A DNA stretch of 64,000 nucleotides from Jiella mangrovi (GTDB lineage Bacteria; Pseudomonadota; Alphaproteobacteria; Rhizobiales; Rhizobiaceae). Positions within the stretch are counted from its first letter, which is position 1, and each line of letters begins with the position of its first letter. The DNA lies in assembly GCF_017815135.1 (NCBI RefSeq), contig NZ_JAGJCF010000005.1, positions 186,001 through 250,000 on the forward strand, given 5' to 3'. Made by a program: the position numbers and the translations under genes. The notes beneath the pieces are model-generated. The model worked only from the letters and a program-made list of their open reading frames with translations. It was not told where the DNA came from and did no database searches. Of this stretch, positions 55,472-62,724 are shown in pieces.

Positions 55472-55571
55472 AGCCTCGGAAATTGATGAGGATTTTGCGA
55501 ATTGGGTGCGAACGTCGCGACAAGCTCAGACTTCGCTCGCCTGGGTCGTTTTGAATTAAGGGATATCGCAC

Positions 55572-55853
55572 ATGATCAAGTCCGAGCTCGTTCAGGCGAT
55601 CGCCAACCGCAACCCGCATCTCTACCAGCGGGACGTGGAAACGATCGTCAACGCCATTTTCGACGAGATCACTGAAGCGCTTTCCGACTCCAATCGGGTC
55701 GAGCTGCGCGGCTTTGGCGCCTTTTCGGTGAAGAATCGCCCGCCGCGTTCCGGCCGCAACCCGCGCACCGGGGAGGCCGTGTCGGTCGAGGAGAAGTGGG
55801 TGCCGTTCTTCAAGGCCGGCAAGGAACTTCGCGAACGGCTCAACGCCAAATAG
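55572..55853 (+). CDS. ihfB: Integration host factor subunit beta
   Basis: A 93-residue DNA-bending protein. [37 protein letters not shown], then the arm [26 protein letters not shown] with the Pro that intercalates in the minor groove, identify the IHF-beta rather than HU branch. It pairs with IhfA (elsewhere) and assists sigma-54 promoters, recombination and replication; rpoN is close by. It lies between sppA and the lapA-type gene. Confidence 0.96.
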   Translation: MIKSELVQAIANRNPHLYQRDVETIVNAIFDEITEALSDSNRVELRGFGAFSVKNRPPRSGRNPRTGEAVSVEEKWVPFFKAGKELRERLNAK

Positions 55854-56045
55854 GCCGCTCGTCAATCCGCGCGCCGCGAGCAATTTGCCGGAGCCGATCC
55901 TGTTGGCGGCGTTGACGCCGGGCCGGCTTCTGCCATCTAATGGCGCAGACCTGAAATTCAGGTTCGAGAGTTTGCTCCGGGCGATGATCCCCGGGGTTTG
56001 ATAGGCCGCGAGCGGCCGATAGAGACGACCCTGGACGAAGCCATA

Positions 56046-56423
56046 ATGATCGCCAAAATCGTTTCCGCCATCATCCTCGTGCCGATCGCGATCGTGCTCG
56101 TCGTGTTCATGGTCGTGAACCGCGGAGACGTCGCCGTCAGTCTCGATCCGTTCGGCACCATCCCTCAGCTGACCTTCGATGCGAGACTGTCGATCCTTTT
56201 GATGTGCGCGGTCATCTTCGGTGTCGTGCTCGGGGGGATCGGCACGTTCCTCACCCAGGCCCACCATCGCCGTGCGTCCTACAAGCGCAAGCACGAGATC
56301 GAGCGGTTGCAGCGTGAGTCCGACAAGAAGGACGAGCGCATCCGCATGCTCGAGGAGGATCGCGCCGCGTCGGCCAGTGGTGCCTCGTCGCGAGCGATGG
56401 TTCCGGCCGCACGAGCCGCCTGA
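56046..56423 (+). CDS. LapA-domain (DUF1049) membrane protein
   Basis: A 125-residue protein with two membrane helices (about 4-24 and 47-70) and a charged coiled-coil tail (about 78-106: SYKRKHEIERLQRESDKKDERIRML). The motif VFMVVNRGDVAVSLDPFGTIP is typical of LapA/DUF1049 proteins, which in E. coli assist LPS assembly control. The ATG at 56046 was chosen because it directly precedes the first helix. It follows ihfB by 192 bp on the same strand. Confidence 0.85.
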   Translation: MIAKIVSAIILVPIAIVLVVFMVVNRGDVAVSLDPFGTIPQLTFDARLSILLMCAVIFGVVLGGIGTFLTQAHHRRASYKRKHEIERLQRESDKKDERIRMLEEDRAASASGASSRAMVPAARAA

Positions 56424-56582
56424 TCGCCGCTGCCGGCGCCATATGCAGCCTTGGTGAGAGCCGTTTGTCGACCGCTTGTTCCGGTCCAGTCAGTTGGCAG
56501 TCATCCACGGGTCGAGCAGCTGAACGTGAGTGGCTTGAAACGTGAGTGGCTCAAGATATGAGCGGCGCTGGACCCGCTGCCG

Positions 56583-56621
56583 AAAAAAAAGACCGGGAGC
56601 CCCGTCTTAAGACCCCCGGTC
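56583..56621 (-). terminator. Strong intrinsic terminator without an annotated upstream gene
   Basis: On the minus strand GACCGGG (56615-56621) pairs with CCCGGTC (56591-56597). The loop contains the palindrome GTCTTAAGAC. Eight T follow (A-run at 56583-56590 on the plus strand). It faces away from lapA and can only end a minus-strand transcript. Confidence 0.75.
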
Positions 56622-56706
56622 GAGCGGCCACAGTGGAAGGGACGGGACACTGCGACCGTTTCAGAACCGCCATATGCAAAATCTAAGACGGCTGGCGGCG
56701 GAGAGG
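56583..56706 (-). ncRNA. Candidate small RNA with anti-Shine-Dalgarno-like loop
   Basis: A minus-strand transcript of about 120 nt is inferred. It ends in a strong intrinsic terminator (56583-56621), preceded by a 10-bp hairpin with arms GGTCGCAGTG (56648-56657) and CACTGTGGCC (56626-56635). Two positions in the stem pair as G-U wobbles only in the minus-strand RNA and would be C-A mismatches in a plus-strand RNA. The 12-nt loop TCCCGTCCCTTC could bind Shine-Dalgarno sequences. No minus-strand gene lies between here and 59469. The 5' end is estimated from a candidate promoter. The wider gap 56424-57052 holds no convincing gene; a tandem 16-bp duplication (CGTGAGTGGCTTGAAA) sits at 56525-56556. 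Confidence 0.45.
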
Positions 56707-56712
56707 ACGAGC

Positions 56713-56738
56713 ACCGCTTGGGTCGCTCGATCCGTTCC
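56713..56738 (-). promoter_or_regulatory. Candidate EcfG-type (general stress) promoter of the small RNA
   Basis: On the minus strand GGAAC (56734-56738) is followed after 17 bp by CGGT (56713-56716), one mismatch from the GGAAC-N16/17-CGTT pattern of alphaproteobacterial EcfG promoters. It is positioned to start transcription near 56706. A single-site match of this kind can occur by chance. Confidence 0.3.
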
Positions 56739-57052
56739 ATGACGATCACAATCGCAAGTGACGGCTGAACGTCGCCGGAAGCCCGCATTCATTTTCCGTT
56801 CATACTGTTGTTCCACGAGAGAGTTCGTTTCGGCGACCTTTCGGCGGCCTGAAACGAAGTCGAATATCGGGCCGTGGCCGCGACTTTCGCCGATACGCTT
56901 TTTGAACGCTCCAATCTCCTGGTTTTAAGGACGCAGCGTCTCGCAGTTTGCAGAGCGAAAGCCGTCCTGTGCGTCTCCGGGCGGGCGCGCTTGCCGCCAA
57001 TGGCCGTCCACCAGCAACCATCAAATTTTTTCTTCCGCCGACAATTGGTCCT

Positions 57053-57081
57053 CTTGAACGGGCGAAAAGGCGCCACCAAAT
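57053..57081 (+). promoter_or_regulatory. Candidate heat-shock (RpoH) promoter of hsp20
   Basis: CTTGAAC (57053-57059), then 13 bp, then CCACCAAAT (57073-57081) resembles the CTTGAA-N13/14-CCCCATNT pattern of sigma-32. A start near 57088 would give a leader of about 95 nt, the length expected for the ROSE element seen there. Confidence 0.5.
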
Positions 57082-57087
57082 CGGGAG

Positions 57088-57182
57088 CGCGGCCGCTGGA
57101 AAGGGCCGCAACGGCCGAAGCAACGCCAATCGGGTTGCTTGATCGGTCATACGCGAAACTGTTGCTTCCAATGGAGAACATC
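57088..57182 (+). promoter_or_regulatory. ROSE-type RNA thermometer in the hsp20 leader
   Basis: Three hairpins can be drawn: GCGGCC/GGCCGC (from 57089), AAGCAAC (57117-57123) with GTTGCTT (57134-57140), and a last one in which GTTGCTTC (57161-57168) pairs with GGAGAAC (57173-57179). The last hairpin sequesters the Shine-Dalgarno GGAG and leaves one G bulged, exactly the TTGCT/bulged-G arrangement of ROSE elements in rhizobial and enterobacterial small heat-shock genes. Warming would melt it and allow translation. Confidence 0.8.
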
Positions 57183-57650
57183 ATGCGTCATGTTGACTTT
57201 GCCCCCCTCTACCGTTCCACCGTCGGCTTCGATCGGCTGGTGTCCATGCTCGATGGCCTGTCGCAGCCCGACAGCGGCCAGACCTATCCGCCCTACAACA
57301 TCGAGCGGACTGGCGAGAACGACTATCGCATCACCATGGCCGTCGCCGGCTTCGACGAGACCGAACTTTCGATCGAGTCGCGTGAGAACACGCTGACCGT
57401 GACGGGTGAAAAGGCCGAGAAGGAAGACGGGTCGTCCGAGACCCTCTATCGGGGCATTGCCGGCCGTGCGTTCGAGCGCCGCTTTCAGCTCGCCGAGCAT
57501 GTCGAGGTGAAGGGCGCGAGCCTCAAGAACGGCCTCCTGCACATCGATCTCGTCCGGGTGATCCCCGAGGCGATGAAGCCGCGCAAGATCGAAATCGCGA
57601 CGGCTGCCGGCAACGGCAACGAGAAGCAGATCGAGGCCGCCGCGGCCTGA
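57183..57650 (+). CDS. Small heat-shock protein Hsp20 (IbpA-like)
   Basis: A 155-residue alpha-crystallin-type holdase. MRHVDFAPLYRSTVGFDRLVSML matches the IbpA N-terminus, which sets the start at 57183 rather than the in-frame ATG at 57171. The alpha-crystallin domain runs from about 35 to 130 (YNIERTGENDYRITMAVAGFDE, ESRENTLTVTGEK, FERRFQLAEHVEVKGASLKNGLLHIDLVR). It binds unfolding proteins under heat or oxidative stress. It is followed by a clear intrinsic terminator, so it is monocistronic. Confidence 0.95.
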   Translation: MRHVDFAPLYRSTVGFDRLVSMLDGLSQPDSGQTYPPYNIERTGENDYRITMAVAGFDETELSIESRENTLTVTGEKAEKEDGSSETLYRGIAGRAFERRFQLAEHVEVKGASLKNGLLHIDLVRVIPEAMKPRKIEIATAAGNGNEKQIEAAAA

Positions 57651-57727
57651 GGGCTCGGCCAGGGCCTGAGGCCCTTGCCTCGAACATTGGCGTGCCGCAG
57701 CGCGGCAGGCTGCTTGGCGATCGATAC

Positions 57728-57760
57728 GACGCCCCCGGTTTTCCGGGGGCGTTTTTGTTT
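57728..57760 (+). terminator. Intrinsic terminator after hsp20
   Basis: ACGCCCCCGG (57729-57738) pairs perfectly with CCGGGGGCGT (57743-57752) over a TTTT loop and is followed by TTTTTGTTTT. It is 78 bp after the hsp20 stop. The rest of the 356-bp gap 57651-58006 shows no gene; a purine-rich GAGAGGCGAG just before 58007 is the next ribosome-binding site. Confidence 0.92.
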
Positions 57761-58006
57761 TGGGCAATGCCTGCCGACCTCTCGAAGCGTCCTGCCCGGC
57801 GGAGCGCTGCAACTGGTACGCTTCCTGCTTTCCATATCGGAAGGCGGCGAAAAGCGCGTCAGTATCGACCCGAAGCCCGGTCTTGATCGGCGGAGATCCG
57901 ATGCGTCGATCCAAAGAGTTCGCATGTCCGTCGCGCATGCGGCAGGATAGACGTCACTCGATGTCATGGAAGCCGGCCGCAGCAAACTGAGAAAAAGAGA
58001 GGCGAG

Positions 58007-59404
58007 ATGAGCGAAAAGACGGCAACGCCGGTGGGCACCTTGATCTATTCGCTGGAAGATGTGCCACCGCCCGGGCCGAGCGCTCTCGCCGCTTTCCAGC
58101 ACATTCTGGCGGCGATCGTCGGCATCGTCACGCCGACGCTGATCATCGGCGGCGTTCTCGGCCTCGGCTCCGAGGTGCCTTATCTCATCGCCATGTCGCT
58201 TTTCGTTTCGGGCGTCGCCACCTTCATCCAGTGCCGCCGCATCGGACCTGTGGGGTCGGGTCTCCTCAGCCTCCAGGGCACGAGCTTTGCCTTTCTCGGC
58301 GCCGTTCTCGCGGCCGGTTTCGCGGTGAAGGGCCGGGGCGGAACGCCGCAGGATATTCTTGCGATGATCTTCGGCCTCTGCCTCGTCGGCTGTCTCGTCG
58401 AGATCGTCCTGTCGCAATTCATCGGCAAGCTCGGGCGAATCATCACCCCGACGGTCACGGGCATCGTCATCACCATCATCGGCCTGTCGCTGGTGAAGGT
58501 CGGCTTCACCGACTTTGCCGGCGGCGCGACGGCCGGCGAAAGCCTCGGGGATCCGATCAATCTCCTGCTCGGCTTTTTCGTCGTCGCGGTCATTCTCGTT
58601 CTGTCGTTCCACGGAAATCCGATGATCCGGATCTCTGCGATCATGCTCGGGCTGGTCGCTGGTTTTGTCCTGGCGCTCGTACTCGGCAAGGTGGATTTTT
58701 CGAATTTCGGATCGGGTCCGGTCTTCGCCCTGCCGATGCCCGCGCGCTACGGCTTCGACTTCGACCTCGCGCTGTTCCTGCCGATCGCCTTCATCTATCT
58801 GATTACCGCGATCGAGACGACGGGCGACCTGACCGCCAATTCGGTCATTGCCGGCGAGCCGGTGAAGGGGGATCTCTATCTCTCGCGCATCAAGGGCGGC
58901 GTCCTCGCCGACGGCATCAATTCGGGGCTGGCAGCGCTGTTCAACACCTTCCCGAACACGACGTTTTCCCAGAACAACGGCGTCATCCAGATGACCGGCG
59001 TCGCCAGCCGCCACGTCGGCTACTACATTGCCGGCTTTCTCGTCGTTCTGGGCTTCCTGCCGATCATCGGCAGCACGTTCCTGCTCCTGCCCAAGCCCGT
59101 TCTCGGCGGCGCGACGCTGGTTCTCTTCGGCACCATCGCCGTTGCGGGGATCCGCATTCTCGCCACCGAGGAGATCGACCGGCGCAAGGCCTATATCATG
59201 GCGGTCTCCTTCGGCCTCGGCCTCGGCGTGACCCTCGTGCCGGACGCAACGCAGCAGTTGCCGGACTTTGTGCGTCAGGTCTTCGCGACGCCGATCACCC
59301 TGTCGGGCCTGTCCGCGATCCTGCTGACGCTTCTCATCCCCGAAAAGGCCGAACATCCTGCCCCCGCCGGCTCATCGAGCGAAGGCGCGGTGCCGGCGGC
59401 GTGA
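58007..59404 (+). CDS. Nucleobase:cation symporter-2 (xanthine/urate permease family)
   Basis: A 465-residue inner-membrane permease of the NCS2 family with about 14 hydrophobic segments. Signature stretches are AFQHILAAIVG (30-40), the FIQCRRIGPVGSGLLSLQGTSFAF region, ITAIETTGDLTANSVI with the substrate-binding Glu and NTFPNTTFSQNNGVIQMTGVASRHVG. These fit purine (xanthine or urate) rather than uracil carriers. It has its own ribosome-binding site; no purine-catabolism gene is nearby. Confidence 0.92.
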   Translation: MSEKTATPVGTLIYSLEDVPPPGPSALAAFQHILAAIVGIVTPTLIIGGVLGLGSEVPYLIAMSLFVSGVATFIQCRRIGPVGSGLLSLQGTSFAFLGAVLAAGFAVKGRGGTPQDILAMIFGLCLVGCLVEIVLSQFIGKLGRIITPTVTGIVITIIGLSLVKVGFTDFAGGATAGESLGDPINLLLGFFVVAVILVLSFHGNPMIRISAIMLGLVAGFVLALVLGKVDFSNFGSGPVFALPMPARYGFDFDLALFLPIAFIYLITAIETTGDLTANSVIAGEPVKGDLYLSRIKGGVLADGINSGLAALFNTFPNTTFSQNNGVIQMTGVASRHVGYYIAGFLVVLGFLPIIGSTFLLLPKPVLGGATLVLFGTIAVAGIRILATEEIDRRKAYIMAVSFGLGLGVTLVPDATQQLPDFVRQVFATPITLSGLSAILLTLLIPEKAEHPAPAGSSSEGAVPAA

Positions 59405-59468
59405 GCGGGTGCGCCGTTCGTCGTTGGGATTCCTGGGGGCATGAGGTCAGTGGACGGGCAACAGCCCG

Positions 59469-60233
59469 TCAGCGGGTCTTCGGCCGCCGGTAGCGGATCG
59501 TCTCGAACCGCATGGTGAGGAGATCGACCATCAGGAGCTTGCCGATCAACGTGTCTCCGATGCCGCAGATCAGCTTGATCGCCTCATTGGCCGCGAGCGT
59601 GCCGAGAACGCCCGTGGTCGTGCCGAGGATGCCGGCCTCGGCGCAACTGGGCACGACGCCGGGGGGAGGGGCCTCTGGAAACAGGTCCCGGTAGCGCGGG
59701 TTTTCGCGTCCGTCCGCGTCGCGCCCGTGCGGCGCAAGGACGGTGAGGGAACCGGAAAAGCGCTGCACGGCAGCGGTGACGAGCGGAATTTCCGCCGCTT
59801 CGCACAGATCCGCCATCAGGTAGCGCGTCGCGAAATTGTCCGAGCCGTCGATGACGAGATCATAGGGCGCGACGATCGCCTTGCCGTTCTCCGCGCCAAG
59901 CCGAACCGGGTGTTCGACGAATTCGACATGGGGGTTGATGGCGGCAACGCTCTTCCTGGCACTCGCAAGTTTCGGGCGGCCGACATCGGGCGTTCCATGA
60001 AGCAGCTGTCGCTGCAGATTGGACAGCGACACCACGTCGTCGTCCGCCATGCCGATCGTTCCAACGCCGGCAGCCGCGAGATAGAGGGCAACCGGCGAAC
60101 CAAGGCCTCCGGCGCCGATGACGAGGACGCGCGCGCGCTTCAGGGCCTGCTGGCCGGCGCCGCCGACTTCGGGCAGGACGATGTGGCGGGCATAGCGCTC
60201 GATCTCCGACGGTGAGAGTGTCGTGTCGCTCAT
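59469..60233 (-). CDS. moeB: MoeB/ThiF-type adenylyltransferase
   Basis: A 254-residue E1-like enzyme that adenylates the C-terminus of MoaD (molybdopterin synthase) or a ThiS-type carrier. The nucleotide-binding GAGGLGS is at 40-46, NLQRQLLH carries the conserved Arg, DGSDNFATRYLMAD is typical and VPSCAEAGILG carries the conserved Cys. The paired CxxC zinc ligands of E. coli MoeB are not seen. A ThiF role cannot be excluded. It lies 4 bp after the recF stop region on the same strand. Confidence 0.9.
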   Translation of the reverse strand: MSDTTLSPSEIERYARHIVLPEVGGAGQQALKRARVLVIGAGGLGSPVALYLAAAGVGTIGMADDDVVSLSNLQRQLLHGTPDVGRPKLASARKSVAAINPHVEFVEHPVRLGAENGKAIVAPYDLVIDGSDNFATRYLMADLCEAAEIPLVTAAVQRFSGSLTVLAPHGRDADGRENPRYRDLFPEAPPPGVVPSCAEAGILGTTTGVLGTLAANEAIKLICGIGDTLIGKLLMVDLLTMRFETIRYRRPKTR

Positions 60234-60237
60234 GGCG

Positions 60238-61428
60238 TCATCTTTCGCTTGTCGAGGCGACGCTGATCATGTCCGCTCGTCCGGCCAGCGCTTCGAAGAG
60301 CGCGGCGTCCGTCCCGGTCATGAAGGCCTGAACGCCGAGTAAGGCGACCAGATCGAACAGTGCCGCCCGCCGGCCGGGGTCGAGATGGGCCGCCACCTCG
60401 TCGAGAAGAAGAATCGGCCGGAAACCGGAGAGCTGGGCGACGAGCTGGGCATGGGCGAGGACGAGCCCGATCAGAAGCGCCTTCTGTTCTCCCGTCGATG
60501 CGAGCGCGGCCGGCATGTTCTTTGCCGCGAAATAGACCGCGAGATCGGCGCGATGGGCGCCTTCGCGTGTCCGCCCCGCCGCACGGTCGATGCCGCGCGA
60601 GCGTCGAAGGGCAAGGCGCACCTCCTCTTCGGTCTCGACGGCGGCGGTCGAGAAATCGGCGAGCTCGTAGCCCGACGAGAGCTCGAGCCGAGCGGCAGGA
60701 AAAGGACTGGCGCTGGCGGCCTCCGCGATCTTCGCCGTCAGCATGCGGGTGAGTTCGCGCCGCGCGATCGCCATGGCGACGCCGAGTTCGGCCATCTGTG
60801 CCTCGAGACCGGACAGCCAGACATCGTCCATGCGATCCTCTGACAGAAGGCGGTTGCGCGAGCGCATCGCCCGCTCATAGTCGCTGGCGCGGCGGCCATG
60901 GGCGGGATCGACGGCCAGCACCATTCGGTCGAGAAAGCGGCGGCGGTCACCGGCCGGACCCGTGAAGAGGCCATCCATGGCCGGCGTCAGCCAGAGGACA
61001 CGGCAGACCTCCAGTAATTCGTCGGCGGTTCTGGCGACGGTTTTGTCGATCCGCAGGTGCCGTGAGGCCGGGGCGCCGCCCGGTGGCGGCAGCCGCGATT
61101 CGACCAGTGTCGCGGTTTCGTTGGAGACGATGCCCGCCCGCACGAGAAAGCCGCCGCTGCCGCCCTGCCGTGCCATCTCGCCATAGGTCGCGCGGCGAAT
61201 GCCGCGGCCGGGCGAGAGGAGAGACAGGGCCTCGAGAAGGTTCGTCTTGCCGGCGCCGTTATTGCCGTGAAACACGACGAAGCCGCTTTCGAAGGCGAGG
61301 TCCAAGACGGAATAATTGCGGAAGTCACCGACGCGAAGCGTCTCCACCCGAGACGATGGCAGCGATCCCGGCGCATGCGCGTCTCGTGGCGGCTCCAGGG
61401 TCGCGGGCAGCTTCGCCGGCTCGCTCAC
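60238..61428 (-). CDS. recF: DNA replication and repair protein RecF
   Basis: A 396-residue SMC-like ATPase that loads RecA at gaps with RecO and RecR. Walker A GNNGAGKT lies at about 55-62, preceded by DFRNYSVLDLAFESGFVVFHG. The signature region contains LASTGEQKALLIGLVLAHA and Walker B ILLLDEVAAHLD. A 30-residue Pro-rich extension precedes the family's usual start. Its ATG overlaps the dnaN stop by 4 bp. Confidence 0.96.
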   Translation of the reverse strand: MSEPAKLPATLEPPRDAHAPGSLPSSRVETLRVGDFRNYSVLDLAFESGFVVFHGNNGAGKTNLLEALSLLSPGRGIRRATYGEMARQGGSGGFLVRAGIVSNETATLVESRLPPPGGAPASRHLRIDKTVARTADELLEVCRVLWLTPAMDGLFTGPAGDRRRFLDRMVLAVDPAHGRRASDYERAMRSRNRLLSEDRMDDVWLSGLEAQMAELGVAMAIARRELTRMLTAKIAEAASASPFPAARLELSSGYELADFSTAAVETEEEVRLALRRSRGIDRAAGRTREGAHRADLAVYFAAKNMPAALASTGEQKALLIGLVLAHAQLVAQLSGFRPILLLDEVAAHLDPGRRAALFDLVALLGVQAFMTGTDAALFEALAGRADMISVASTSER

Positions 61429-62549
61429 ACACGCATCGGCATCAGGACGTAGAGCGTGGTCTCGTCGCCTCCGTCCCTGATCAAGGTCGGCGAGCCAGGG
61501 TCGGCCAGCATGAAGACCGCGCTTTCGCCGGAGAGCTGGCTGGTGATGTCGAGGAGATAACGGGCGTTGAAGCCGATCTCGATGTCGTCGGACCCGTATT
61601 CGACGGCCAGTTCCTCCGTCGCGGTTCCGCTGTCCGGCGAATTGACGGTCAGCGTCAACTGGTCGGGCGACAGCGACAGCTTCACGGCCCGGCCGCGCTC
61701 GGAGGAAATGGTCGAGACGCGGTCGACGGCGTTGGAAAAGGTCTGCCGGTCGAGCGTCAGGGCCTTGTCGTTGTTCTGCGGGATGACGCGCTGGTAGTCC
61801 GGGAAGGTCCCGTCGATCAGCTTGGAGGTCATCACGACCTCGCCGATGGTGAAGCGGATCTTCGAATCCGACAGCTCCACCGCGATCGTCGCGTCGTCGT
61901 CGCAGTCACCGAGGAGCTTCTGGACTTCGCCGACGGTCTTGCGCGGGACGATGATGCCCGGCATGCCCTCAGAGCCGGCCGGCGCCTTCACCTCGGCGCG
62001 GGCGAGACGGTGGCCGTCGGTGGCGACGGCCCGCAGCGCCAGGTCGCCATCGGCATCCATCGTGTGGAGGTAGATGCCGTTCAGATAATAGCGGGTCTCC
62101 TCGGTCGAGATCGCGAACTGGGTGCGCTCGATCAACCGCAGAAGGTCGGCGGCCGTCAGCGAGAAGCTGTGGCTGAGGCTGCCGGCGGTGATGTCGGGAA
62201 AATCGGCTTCGGGAAGGCACTGCAGCCGGAAGTTGGAACGGCCGGAGGAGACCGTCATCTGAGTCCCCTCGCCATTCGTCGAAAGCTTGACTTCCGAACC
62301 CTCGGGAAGCTTCCGGACGATGTCGTAGAGGAGATGGGCGGGGACCGTCGTCGCGCCGGCCTCTTCACCCATGGCCGCGACGTTTTCGGTGATCTCGATG
62401 TCGAGATCGGTCGCCTTCAGCCGCATGCCCTGGTCCTCGGTTCGCACCAGGACGTTGGACAGGATCGGAATCGTGTTGCGCCGCTCGACCACGCGGTGGA
62501 CGTGCGACAGCGACTTCAGGAGATTCGAACGCTCGATGATGATACGCAT
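61425..62549 (-). CDS. dnaN: DNA polymerase III subunit beta (sliding clamp)
   Basis: A 374-residue clamp that tethers polymerase III to DNA. The start MRIIIERSNLLKSLSHVHRVVERRNTIPILSNVL is the family N-terminus, so the ATG at 62549 is used instead of one 33 bp upstream. Three repeat domains are recognisable; the end, DETTLYVLMPMRV, carries the conserved PMRL-like tail. It is followed by recF with a 4-bp overlap and separated from dnaA by 175 bp, which holds no obvious gene. Confidence 0.97.
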   Translation of the reverse strand: MRIIIERSNLLKSLSHVHRVVERRNTIPILSNVLVRTEDQGMRLKATDLDIEITENVAAMGEEAGATTVPAHLLYDIVRKLPEGSEVKLSTNGEGTQMTVSSGRSNFRLQCLPEADFPDITAGSLSHSFSLTAADLLRLIERTQFAISTEETRYYLNGIYLHTMDADGDLALRAVATDGHRLARAEVKAPAGSEGMPGIIVPRKTVGEVQKLLGDCDDDATIAVELSDSKIRFTIGEVVMTSKLIDGTFPDYQRVIPQNNDKALTLDRQTFSNAVDRVSTISSERGRAVKLSLSPDQLTLTVNSPDSGTATEELAVEYGSDDIEIGFNARYLLDITSQLSGESAVFMLADPGSPTLIRDGGDETTLYVLMPMRV

Positions 62550-62724
62550 GAGGTCTGCCGTTCCATAGGGTCCCGGCGCCAACTGACGGCATGGCCGGGA
62601 CCAACGTTCTTAGAGGCAAGCTGCCGACTTGAAAAGACCGGAGCGGCCGGAACGCGGCCCGAAGTCGAGCATCGCGCCGGCCGCCTTGCGCCAGTCGGGG
62701 TCAGGCCGCTCTTCGGCCGGACCC

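Noticed and set aside
56501-56788. Possible 95-residue minus-strand protein
   Set aside because: It would run through the intrinsic terminator and its hairpins; better explained as a structured RNA.
57485-59356. 623-codon minus-strand frame opposite the NCS2 permease and hsp20
   Set aside because: Runs across a terminator and two conserved plus-strand genes; composition typical of antisense frames.
62583-62724. Replication origin between dnaN and dnaA
   Set aside because: The gap is short and I saw no TTATCCACA-like boxes or AT-rich unwinding region.
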